From NCBI GenBank assembly GCA_021781455.1, contig JAJXWV010000035.1, positions 39,706-103,705 on the forward strand: DNA of 64,000 nt, given 5' to 3'. Origin of the DNA: Acidobacteriota bacterium (GTDB lineage: Bacteria; Acidobacteriota; Thermoanaerobaculia; Gp7-AA8). The notes beneath the pieces are model-generated. The model was not told the origin of the DNA. It saw only the letters and a list, made by a program, of their open reading frames with translations, and did not search any database. The first letter of the stretch is position 1. Each line of letters starts with the position of its first letter. Shown here one piece after another: positions 16,772-24,236 of the stretch. The position numbers were made by a program, and so were the translations under genes.

Positions 16772-16861
16772 CGGTCGAGGATACTACGGCGGATTCGTTG
16801 GGCTGAGCGGGCAGTCGTTCAGGCCGCCGCTCGCTGCGGCGCACGCCATCGGCCGAGCCGT

Positions 16862-17218
16862 TCAGGTGGTCAGGTCGAGCTCTCTCGAGGCCGTCTCCTC
16901 GTCAGGGTAAATCGAGGCGTAGTTGGCGAGACCCATGATCTGGAAGGTCTTGTGGATGACCGGAGTGAGGCAGCAGAAGGCGATCTTGCCGCCCTTCTCC
17001 ATCATCTTTTCGATGATCTCGATGAGGATGCTGATACCGATCGAGTTCACGATCTTGGTCTCGCGAAGATTCAGCAGCAGGGTACGCACGCCGCCGTCCA
17101 TCAGCTCGTAGGCGCGGTTTGCGATCTCCTCGCCGCCCACGTTGTTGATGTAGCCCTTCGTGTAGAGGACAGCACCGGTGTTGCGCCGATCGACGGCCAC
17201 TCGCAATTCCTCGCTCAT
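16862..17218 (-). CDS. STAS-domain anti-sigma-factor antagonist (RsbV-like)
   Basis: A 118-residue single STAS domain. The phospho-acceptor loop reads ETKIVNSIGISILIEI, matching the DSSGLGVLL position of SpoIIAA/RsbV with Ser within NSIG. In a partner switch the phosphorylated form is inactive, and the dephosphorylated form binds the kinase and frees its target. The start at 17218 overlaps the stop of the kinase gene in ATGA. The phosphatase gene begins 90 bases downstream. Confidence 0.88.
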   Translation of the reverse strand: MSEELRVAVDRRNTGAVLYTKGYINNVGGEEIANRAYELMDGGVRTLLLNLRETKIVNSIGISILIEIIEKMMEKGGKIAFCCLTPVIHKTFQIMGLANYASIYPDEETASRELDLTT

Positions 17219-17652
17219 GATTTCTTCTCTAGTTTGACCATGTGGATCGTGGTGCCTTCCGGGCTGGTGGTGATGTCGACCTCGTCCATGTGGGCCTCGA
17301 TGATCTGAAGGCCCCACCCGCGTTTATGAGCTGGCCCGAGCTGTTGACGCCGGGATCGCGCCTGCTGCGGATCAAAGCCGCGTCCGTGATCGGTGATCCA
17401 GATGTCCAGCCGTGGGTTGCCGCTGCCTTCCGAGGTGCCGACGAATCTTAGATACATGCGTTTGTCGGCGCAACCGGAGTGCTCACGAGCGTTGATGCAG
17501 GCCTCGATGATGGCGTGAGTCATCTCATCGATGCGCTCGTTGCTCATGCCGACTTCGCGGGCGAGATTGCCGGCTGCACGGGCGGCCGCGATCTCGATGT
17601 CCTCGACCATCGGAAGGGTCAACTCCATCTGCCGCTCGGCGGTATCGGTCAT
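17215..17652 (-). CDS. RsbW-like serine kinase / anti-sigma factor
   Basis: A 145-residue GHKL ATPase. The N box is EACINAREHS, the G1 box DHGRGFD and the G2 box GWGLQII; the ATP lid is short, as in RsbW/SpoIIAB. It would phosphorylate the co-encoded STAS protein and hold an unknown target. The ATG at 17652 was chosen where the beta-strand core begins (MTDTAERQMEL); an open frame to 17736 adds arginine-rich shadow sequence. No sigma factor gene is in the module, so the target is encoded elsewhere. Confidence 0.88.
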   Translation of the reverse strand: MTDTAERQMELTLPMVEDIEIAAARAAGNLAREVGMSNERIDEMTHAIIEACINAREHSGCADKRMYLRFVGTSEGSGNPRLDIWITDHGRGFDPQQARSRRQQLGPAHKRGWGLQIIEAHMDEVDITTSPEGTTIHMVKLEKKS

Positions 17653-17680
17653 TGTGAAGGTGTCCTGCGGGAACCTTTCG

Positions 17681-17848
17681 TCAAAACGCGAGGAAGAGGG
17701 CCGCGGCGGTCTTGATCCAGTCGGGAACACCACCAAGGCGCTCGAGCGCGAACAGCGCCAGCGTATTGACGGCCAGCATCGCCGGGAGCAGGGAGTGAGC
17801 CGAGATTGCCGATTCCACTTTGGCGCGGGTTTGTGCGAGGTTGTTCAT
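17681..17848 (-). CDS. Small hydrophobic protein, unknown function
   Basis: A 55-residue protein starting MNNLAQTRAKVESAI and preceded by a good AAGGGAA Shine-Dalgarno. A hydrophobic segment spans about residues 20-34 and a second one covers the last ten residues, so it may be a small membrane protein. It ends 28 bases before the kinase start and may share its transcript. I recognise no family. Confidence 0.5.
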   Translation of the reverse strand: MNNLAQTRAKVESAISAHSLLPAMLAVNTLALFALERLGGVPDWIKTAAALFLAF

Positions 17849-18057
17849 GGGTGTTCCCTTCATTCGTCGGGCCACCCCAGGAGCAACGCCACTGCCACAC
17901 GTCTGCAACCGGATCCATCTGTTCTAAATCGCTGATGCCGTGAAGTTTACACTGCTTCGTCAAGAACGGGTGAGGTTACGGGATATGTAGCATTACGCCA
18001 CACTCATCCTTGTAAAGTGAAATCCGCGGATGTAATTAACACAAAATAAATAGCTTA

Positions 18058-19584
18058 CTAGTGAATGTCCCATTTGTCGTCATATGATGCTTTTGGGGAC
18101 ATCTCGACGCGACGCCGGTACAGGGTCTTCCGGTCTACCCCGAGGATCTTGGCCGCCTTCGACACGTTTCCCTTCGTCGAGGCGAGCACCCGCGCGATGT
18201 AACGAGCCTCGATCTCCTCGAGCGTCAGCAACTCCTCGCCGCCCACGACTGCCTCCGCGGTCGAGGTTCCCTGCGGCAACAACAGGTCGCCCGGGTCGAT
18301 GACCGGGTCGACGGTCAAGGCCAGCGCCCCTTCGATCAGATTCTCGAGCTCTCGGACGTTCCCCGGAAACGGATAGCGCATGATCTGCTGCAATGCTTCC
18401 TGCGTGATGCGCACGTCCTTGAGTCCTTCCCGTTTCCCGTACTTGTCGAGGAAGAATCGGACCAGCTTGGGGATGTCGTCCTTCCGATCCCGAAGGGGCG
18501 GAAGCACGATCTCCACGACCTTGAGGCGGTAGTAGAGGTCCTGGCGGAACTCGCCGCGCTCGATCATTTCTTCCAGGTCGCGGTGCGTCGCCGAAAGGAT
18601 GCGCACGTCGATGGGGATGCGCCGCCGCCCACCGAGCTTCTCGATCTCCCGCTCCTGCAGGACGCGGAGAAGCTTGGCCTGGAGCACCAGAGGAATGTCG
18701 CCGACCTCGTCGAGGAAGACCGTGCCTCCTTTGGCCAGCTCGAATTTTCCCGGTCGAGCCTCCACGCCCGTGGCGACGCCTCGCTCGATGCCGAACAGCT
18801 CCGATTCGAGCAGCGTCTCCGGAAGGGCGGCGCAGTTGATGGCCACGAACGGCCCCTCCTTGCGCGGTGAGTTGCCGTGAATGAGGCGCGCCACCATTTC
18901 CTTGCCGGTCCCCGACTCGCCGCGAATGAGGACGTTTGCCAGCGAATCGGCCACTCGAGCCACGAGGTCGATGACCCGCTGCATCTTCGCCGAGTCGCCG
19001 ACCATCAGCCGTTCGGAGTGGTCGCGAAGCATGCGCTGCCTGAGTGAGCGGTTCTCGTCCTCGAGCGTTTCGCGCATCAGGTCGAGCCTGTGGAACCGCC
19101 GTGTGTTGTCGATGGCCGCCGCACCGATGGCACCCAGCGAGCAGAGGAAGCGCAGATCGTCTTCGACGAAGCTTCCGCTCTTCGCCCCCCGTTCCTCCTT
19201 CCCGCCCACCCCGATGACGCCGACGATGACGTCGCCGGCCACCATCGGCGCGACGAGGAGGTCGCTCTCCTGGCCGCCGAGGAAGCGCGCCACCTTGAGC
19301 GAGAGAGGCTCGCGCGAGACGATGACCTGCCTGACCGGCGGCTCGGCGATCAACACCTCCGCTGCCGGCGTCTCGATGCCGAACGCGAAGACGCTCTGAC
19401 CGTTGAGCTTCTCGTCGAGGGAAGCGGTGAAGCCGATCGTGGCGTCGAGAACCGCCACGGCGCGGTGCATCAGCTCCTCGAGAAGGTCGCCCTCCGGCCT
19501 CAGCGTGTTCAAGGCCCGGCCGATGTCGTAGAGCGCCTCCAACTGAAGGAGCTTGCGTTTGAGCTCGAAGTTCCCCTGTGGCAT
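18058..19584 (-). CDS. GAF-AAA+ sigma-54-type activator with altered GAFTGA loop
   Basis: A 508-residue regulator: coiled/GAF N-terminus (1-170), AAA+ domain (about 193-425), and a Fis-type helix-turn-helix at the end (TKGNVSKAAKILGVDRKTLYRR). Walker A is GESGTGKE (222-229) and Walker B VFLDEV (289-294). The loop that contacts sigma-54, normally GAFTGA, reads GVATGV (269-274), losing the key Phe. The N-terminal motif LLQLEALYDIGRALNTL resembles LWELESLYDIGLSIAST in the nearby phosphatase. The start codon is 4 bases from a GTCCTGA-class array; read on the minus strand, that array gives AGGA before the ATG. Confidence 0.85.
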   Translation of the reverse strand: MPQGNFELKRKLLQLEALYDIGRALNTLRPEGDLLEELMHRAVAVLDATIGFTASLDEKLNGQSVFAFGIETPAAEVLIAEPPVRQVIVSREPLSLKVARFLGGQESDLLVAPMVAGDVIVGVIGVGGKEERGAKSGSFVEDDLRFLCSLGAIGAAAIDNTRRFHRLDLMRETLEDENRSLRQRMLRDHSERLMVGDSAKMQRVIDLVARVADSLANVLIRGESGTGKEMVARLIHGNSPRKEGPFVAINCAALPETLLESELFGIERGVATGVEARPGKFELAKGGTVFLDEVGDIPLVLQAKLLRVLQEREIEKLGGRRRIPIDVRILSATHRDLEEMIERGEFRQDLYYRLKVVEIVLPPLRDRKDDIPKLVRFFLDKYGKREGLKDVRITQEALQQIMRYPFPGNVRELENLIEGALALTVDPVIDPGDLLLPQGTSTAEAVVGGEELLTLEEIEARYIARVLASTKGNVSKAAKILGVDRKTLYRRRVEMSPKASYDDKWDIH

Positions 19585-19588
19585 TGAA

Positions 19589-19664
19589 GTCCTGAGTCCT
19601 GAGTCCTGAGTCCTGAGTCCTGAGTCCTGAGTCCCGGTCTCTCAGGACTCAGCACTCAGCACTA
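19589..19664. repeat. Paired heptamer element, GTCCTGA class
   Basis: The left arm (19589-19630) has six perfect GTCCTGA units. The right arm (19641-19661) has three CTCAGGA/CTCAGCA units. The loop is 10 bases. It fills the whole gap between two minus-strand genes, touching the stop codon of one (19662) and ending 4 bases from the start of the other. Confidence 0.92.
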
Positions 19665-20012
19665 ACTTTTTCCTCTCGCCTTCCTGCACTCTCCCAGCAG
19701 GAAGTCGCAATTCCACTCGTCGTAAAACGCGCGGGACATCGAGTAGATTCTGATGAAGTGCGTTTCGGCCTGATCGTAGCGGCCCATCTTCATCTCGGTA
19801 CGGGCCAGAAAATAGAGCGCATGGATGGTCACCGGATCGGCCTCGTCGCGTTCGACAATGGCGCGAAAGTCCGCCTCGGCCTCCGGAAAATTCCGCACCT
19901 GATACGCGCAGAGCGCCTTCGAATAGTCGTCCGCGCCGCCGCAGGTCGACGGCGGTGCGGCCAGTGCGGCGCCGGCGCCAAGCAGCGCAATCAGCAATGC
20001 AATCCGTGGCAT
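19662..20012 (-). CDS. Small secreted tetratricopeptide protein
   Basis: A 116-residue protein. It has a signal peptide (MPRIALLIALLGAGAALA, cleavage likely before APPS) followed by two TPR-like helical pairs (KALCAYQVRNFPEAEADF and ALYFLARTEMKMGRYDQAE). Two cysteines near each end might form a disulfide in the periplasm. The frame extends upstream to 20129, but the signal peptide fixes the start at 20012. No specific family is recognised. Confidence 0.65.
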   Translation of the reverse strand: MPRIALLIALLGAGAALAAPPSTCGGADDYSKALCAYQVRNFPEAEADFRAIVERDEADPVTIHALYFLARTEMKMGRYDQAETHFIRIYSMSRAFYDEWNCDFLLGECRKARGKS

Positions 20013-20086
20013 AGTGGACCAGCTCTCGTGGAAAAGAGTACCGCAGTCGGAGCACAGCCACGGAACTGCGAACACCAGGGGGCGCG

Positions 20087-20845
20087 ATGCGATTGAGGCT
20101 CTCGATCCTGGGCGGCGGCCGGGCCGCATGGGCGTACGGGTCGGCCTGGAGGCGAATCGGCGCGCCGATCGCAGGGATCTGGCTTCGTCACGGATCGCAG
20201 AGCGAGCTTCCGCACCTGCTCGATGCGCCCCGAGCGACCATCGCTGAACTGGCGCGCGAATCGGACCTCGTCCTCATCGCCGTGTCGGACCGAGCCATCG
20301 GCGAGACGGCCGAGCAGATCCCGGAAACGAAGGCCATTGTCTTCCACGCCAGCGGCGCGCTGCCGTCCGTCCGTGGAGGCTTCTCACTGCATCCGCTGCG
20401 CGTCCTTCCCCCGGTCGGCGAGCCGTCGGACCTGCAGGAGGCGCTGCTCGTGTTCGAAGGTGCTCACCGTGAGATCGCGGCGGAGATCGCGTCCGCGATC
20501 GGAGCCCGCTTCGTGGAAATCAGCGCGGAGATGAAGCCGCTGTATCACGCCGGGGCTGTGTTCGGCGCGAACTATGTCGCCGCCATTCTGGAGATCTCAC
20601 GCGAGTTGATGACGCGTGCCGGCATCGGTGAAGCCCGCGACGACATCGCTGCACTGGCCGTTTCCGCGGTGGAAAACTGGCGCACACATACTGGGGCGCA
20701 GGCCTTTACCGGACCGGCCGCCCGCGGCGATCGCGAGGTCGTCGAACGGCACCTGGCGGCATTGGCGAGCGAGCCGCAAGTAGCGGAAATCTACGGAGTT
20801 CTGGCCGCGCGGATCGCTCGCGCCATTCTTGCCCGCTCTGAGTAG
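20087..20845 (+). CDS. Rossmann-fold DUF2520 (COG5495) oxidoreductase-like protein
   Basis: A 252-residue protein. The N-terminus carries a dinucleotide-binding loop, SILGGGRAAWAYG, and strand ends such as DLVLIAVSDRAI. The C-terminal half has the DUF2520 helices with YHAGAVFGANYVAA and FTGPAARGD, the region that resembles ketopantoate/6-phosphogluconate dehydrogenases. The ATG is followed at once by the Rossmann strand. The substrate of this family is not known to me. It is divergent from the TPR gene and lies 42 bases upstream of the MglA-like gene, possibly in one transcript. Confidence 0.8.
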   Translation: MRLRLSILGGGRAAWAYGSAWRRIGAPIAGIWLRHGSQSELPHLLDAPRATIAELARESDLVLIAVSDRAIGETAEQIPETKAIVFHASGALPSVRGGFSLHPLRVLPPVGEPSDLQEALLVFEGAHREIAAEIASAIGARFVEISAEMKPLYHAGAVFGANYVAAILEISRELMTRAGIGEARDDIAALAVSAVENWRTHTGAQAFTGPAARGDREVVERHLAALASEPQVAEIYGVLAARIARAILARSE

Positions 20846-20887
20846 CGGGTGCTACCATCGAGCCCCGCTTTGCGCCGGAGCCCTTAA

Positions 20888-22294
20888 ATGGTCTTCTTCA
20901 ATTACGCCACCATGCAGATGGCAGCGAAGATCGTGTACTACGGTCCCGGTCTTTGCGGGAAGACCACGAATCTCCACTACATCTACACGAAGACCTCACC
21001 CCAGAGCCGCGGCGAAATGGTCAGCCTCGAGACAGAGACGGACCGGACCCTTTTCTTCGACCTCCTGCCCATCGACGTCGGCGTGATCGGCGGTTTCAAG
21101 ACCCGCCTGCAGCTCTACACCGTTCCGGGCCAGGTCTTCTACAACACCACCCGCAAGCTCGTGCTCAAGGGTGTGGACGGCATCGTCTTCGTTGCCGACT
21201 CGCAGCGGGCCATGCTCGACGCAAACGTCGAGAGCTACGGGAACCTGCGCGAGAACCTCGCCGAGATCGGTCTGAACATCGACGAGATTCCGATGGTCCT
21301 GCAGCTCAACAAGCGCGATCTGCCGAACGTCGCCGAGCCCGACATGATCGTACGAGCCCTCGACCCCGAGCGCCGCTACGACGTCGTGGAGTCGATCGCC
21401 GCGAACGGCAGCGGCGTCTTCGAGACGCTGAAGCTGATCTCGAAACTGACGCTGCGCACTTTGCGCCGGCGCATGACCGGTGAGGAGCCGGTCAAGGCGC
21501 CCCGCAAGCTCTCCGATATCGCCGCATTCCGCGTGAAAGAAGAACCGCGTGCGGCGGCGCCGCGAACCATGGCCGCGGCACCCATCGCCCCACCAGCCAT
21601 CGGAGGTCCGGCCACGCTGAACGCCCCCACATTCACCGCCCCCGCGGCCTCGGCATCGACCGGAACACCGATGCGAAGCATGCCGGCAGTCGAAGAGATC
21701 GAGGAGCTCGAACCCTCGGAAGAAATCGCCGGCGAACCCGTCGAGGAAACGACGTTCACCGAGGTTCCCGATCTGGCCAGCGCGCCATCGGCCGAGGCAC
21801 CGATCGAAGAAATCTCGACGGAGTACATCCCGCCCGCGCGGGAACCGATCCGGGAGGCTCCGGCGCCCTCCAGGCCTCAGCCGGTCGCCGTGGCTCCGGC
21901 CGTCGAGCCGGAGCCGGAAGTCGATTTCAGCCAGACGGAGAAACCCTTCAAGGCCACCCCCGAGGTGAAGCACGTCAAGGTGCGCTCGTCGGTCGACATC
22001 ATGGCCGAGCTGGAGGCCCTGCGGAAACGCGCCACGACTCAATCCGCCCCGAAGATCAAGAAAGAAGTACCCGCCGAGATCTCCATCCCCGCGCCGAAAC
22101 CGAAACGCGACGCGCGCCACACCATTGTTCTGCAGGCTGATCCTGCCAATGTCCCACGGGCGAAATCCGTGAAAGTTACTGTATCCTTTGAAAACGACGG
22201 TGAAGTCCTGGAGCAGCACGAGCAATCGGTCGAGCTCTCAGACACCGCCGACGTACGGTCACTTTCGTTAGACGTCAAAATCGCCCTTGAATAG
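20888..22294 (+). CDS. MglA-like polarity GTPase with long C-terminal extension
   Basis: A 468-residue protein. Residues 1-200 are an MglA-type small GTPase: P-loop GPGLCGKTT (19-27), a switch/G3 region reading LYTVPGQVFYN in place of DxxG, and LNKRDLPN. MglA sets cell polarity and gliding in Myxococcus; homologues are common in Acidobacteriota and Thermus. Free-standing MglA is about 195 residues. Here a disordered Pro/Ala/Glu-rich linker (about 205-370) and a terminal beta-rich region (about 400-468) are added. GGAG lies 7 bases before the ATG. No mglB-like roadblock gene is adjacent. Confidence 0.85.
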   Translation: MVFFNYATMQMAAKIVYYGPGLCGKTTNLHYIYTKTSPQSRGEMVSLETETDRTLFFDLLPIDVGVIGGFKTRLQLYTVPGQVFYNTTRKLVLKGVDGIVFVADSQRAMLDANVESYGNLRENLAEIGLNIDEIPMVLQLNKRDLPNVAEPDMIVRALDPERRYDVVESIAANGSGVFETLKLISKLTLRTLRRRMTGEEPVKAPRKLSDIAAFRVKEEPRAAAPRTMAAAPIAPPAIGGPATLNAPTFTAPAASASTGTPMRSMPAVEEIEELEPSEEIAGEPVEETTFTEVPDLASAPSAEAPIEEISTEYIPPAREPIREAPAPSRPQPVAVAPAVEPEPEVDFSQTEKPFKATPEVKHVKVRSSVDIMAELEALRKRATTQSAPKIKKEVPAEISIPAPKPKRDARHTIVLQADPANVPRAKSVKVTVSFENDGEVLEQHEQSVELSDTADVRSLSLDVKIALE

Positions 22295-22340
22295 AGCCTT
22301 TGGTCCCACAGCAGACCGAATCGTGACGGGAGGGAGTGCG

Positions 22341-23705
22341 ATGATCCACAGACGCCTGCTGCCTCTGCTGTTCCTCGTGTGCGCTGCCTGCGCATCGACG
22401 ACCGTCGCTCCCGCTCCCACACCGCTTCCCACCCCCTCCTTCGCACCCAGCCAGCCCGCGAAGGACGTTGCCGAGTTCCGCAAGGAGCTCGAAGACGTCT
22501 ACGCAAAGCTCGTGGCCAGCGACTCCAAACCGACGAACGCTCCCGGGGTCGACCTCGAAGCCGCCGCCTCCATTCCCATCCCCGATCACCGTTCCATTCG
22601 CGGAGCGGTCAATCTCTTCAGCACACAGCTGAAGCCGAACGTGCAGTCGTACCTGACGCGCTCGGCGAAGTACAAAAAGATGATCGACAAGGCTCTTGCT
22701 GATGCCGGTGTGCCAAAGGCGCTGGCATACCTGCCGGTCATCGAGAGCGGCTATTCGTCGACCATGACTTCGCGTGCCGGAGCACGGGGTATGTGGCAGT
22801 TCATGGGCGACACGGCACGCGAATACGGATTGCGGGTCGACTGGTGGGTCGACGAGCGCGCCGATCCCGAGCGCGCCACGCGCGCCGCGGCGCAGTACAT
22901 CAAGGACCTTTACCGCGAGTTCAACGACTGGCCGCTGGCGCTGGCCGCGTACAACGCCGGCCCGGGTCGCGTCCGGCGCGCGCTGGCCGAAACGGGGGCA
23001 TCGTCGTTCTGGGAGCTGTGCGACCAGGCCGCATTGCCGAAGGAAACCCGCGGGTACGTACCGACGTTCTACGCCACGCTGATCATCGCCGGCGATCCCG
23101 CCACATACGGCTTCACGCTGGCCCCTCCCGAGAGCCAGGACATTCGGCGCGTCGAAGTCGAGGGTCCTCTCTCGCTCAAATACCTGGCGCGCGTGGCGAA
23201 CCTCGACGAGGAAGTCGTGCGTGATCTCAACCCGGCTTACCGTCACGGCGTTCTTCCTCCGGGAACGTCGACCGTACGCCTGCCTGCGCCCGCAGCCGAG
23301 ATCGTGGCCGCGCATGCCGCCGGTCTGAAGAACAACGACTCCGACATCGCCGTCTGCTCTTTCCGCATGCGCGAAGGAGACTCCCTGAAGCGCCTGGCCC
23401 GCGCCATCGGCACCAACGTGCAGACGATCCTGTCCATGAACGGCCTCACCTCGCCTTCACGCGTCGGGGAAGGCGATTCGCTGTACCTGCCTGTGCGCGC
23501 ACGCGAGCTGGGTGCGCTGCTACGGCAGCCCGACATCTACTACGCCGTCAAGAAGGGCGACACGCTCTACTCAATTGCCAGGAAACACAGCCTCACCGTC
23601 GAGGAGCTGCGCGACCTCAACGACCTCGGCCGCCGCCACAAGCTCCACCGCGGCGAGCGACTTCTGGTCAATCCGCCTCGCGGTCTGATCGCGGGTGGGA
23701 TGTAA
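22341..23705 (+). CDS. mltD: Membrane-bound lytic transglycosylase D with two LysM domains
   Basis: A 454-residue lipoprotein. The N-terminus MIHRRLLPLLFLVCAAC ends in a lipobox cysteine (C17). The transglycosylase domain (about 100-270) has the catalytic Glu in VIESGYSS, the GARGMWQFM block and LALAAYNAGPGRVRRAL. Two LysM repeats lie near residues 345-390 and 405-450 (KKGDTLYSIARKHSLTVEEL). It cleaves peptidoglycan to 1,6-anhydro ends. The ATG at 22341 is preceded by GGGAGGGAG; an upstream start at 22287 would bury the signal peptide. Confidence 0.93.
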   Translation: MIHRRLLPLLFLVCAACASTTVAPAPTPLPTPSFAPSQPAKDVAEFRKELEDVYAKLVASDSKPTNAPGVDLEAAASIPIPDHRSIRGAVNLFSTQLKPNVQSYLTRSAKYKKMIDKALADAGVPKALAYLPVIESGYSSTMTSRAGARGMWQFMGDTAREYGLRVDWWVDERADPERATRAAAQYIKDLYREFNDWPLALAAYNAGPGRVRRALAETGASSFWELCDQAALPKETRGYVPTFYATLIIAGDPATYGFTLAPPESQDIRRVEVEGPLSLKYLARVANLDEEVVRDLNPAYRHGVLPPGTSTVRLPAPAAEIVAAHAAGLKNNDSDIAVCSFRMREGDSLKRLARAIGTNVQTILSMNGLTSPSRVGEGDSLYLPVRARELGALLRQPDIYYAVKKGDTLYSIARKHSLTVEELRDLNDLGRRHKLHRGERLLVNPPRGLIAGGM

Positions 23706-23711
23706 GGACGA

Positions 23712-23808
23712 ATTGAAAATTGAAAATGGAAAATTGAAAAGCGTGCACGGGGCACAGGCGCTCAGCATGGTGCTTTCAATTTTCAATTCTCGATTTTCAA
23801 TTTCCGAT
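23712..23808. repeat. Paired heptamer element, ATTGAAA class
   Basis: The left arm (23712-23739) has four units (ATTGAAA, one ATGGAAA). The right arm (23774-23808) has five (TTTCAAT with TCTCGAT and TTCCGAT variants). It is an AT-rich island in GC-rich DNA. The same class recurs at 38333-38398. Confidence 0.9.
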
Positions 23809-23849
23809 TCCGCCTTCCACCAGGAATCGTCATTGCACGCAAATTGACC

Positions 23850-24095
23850 ATGGCTCGGGGATTCGAAAGCAAGTCCGCACAGGATCAGCAGCTCGAGGCG
23901 CAGAACGCTCGTGCCGAGGGGAAGAAGGAAAAGATCGGCCGGGACGAAATGGAGCGCCGGAAGAAGCGGGAGAGCCTGGAGATGTCGCGCACGCGCATCA
24001 GCCGCGAGCTCGAAGCGACCACGAGCGAACGGCGACGCCAGCAGCTTCGGGCCGCGCTCGAGCACCTCGACGGCGAGCTGAAGAAGCTCGGATGA
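23850..24095 (+). CDS. Small charged coiled-coil protein, unknown function
   Basis: An 81-residue protein starting MARGFESKSAQDQQLEAQ. About half its residues are charged, and heptad-like helix covers residues 12-80 (REL, RRRQQLRAALEHLDGELKKL). It has no membrane segment or cysteines. It may be translated from ATG 23850 or from the ATG two codons earlier. I do not recognise the function. Confidence 0.6.
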   Translation: MARGFESKSAQDQQLEAQNARAEGKKEKIGRDEMERRKKRESLEMSRTRISRELEATTSERRRQQLRAALEHLDGELKKLG

Positions 24096-24107
24096 CCACC
24101 TCCTCCC

Positions 24108-24180
24108 GGTTGCGAGGTCACGAGGTTGCGAGGTCGCCAGTATCAACTTCAACCTCGAAACCTCGTGACCTCGTAACCGG
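24108..24180. repeat. Paired octamer element, GAGGTTGC class
   Basis: The left arm (24108-24139) has four octamers: GGTTGCGA, GGTCACGA, GGTTGCGA, GGTCGCCA. The right arm (24149-24180) has four facing units. The GGTCAC variant occurs at the second position from the outside in both arms, so it pairs with itself in the predicted stem. Confidence 0.9.
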
Positions 24181-24236
24181 TCCAATCCCTCCTCGCTTGA
24201 AATCTCCTCCCCCGCTTGTTAGTTTCGCCGGTCACC

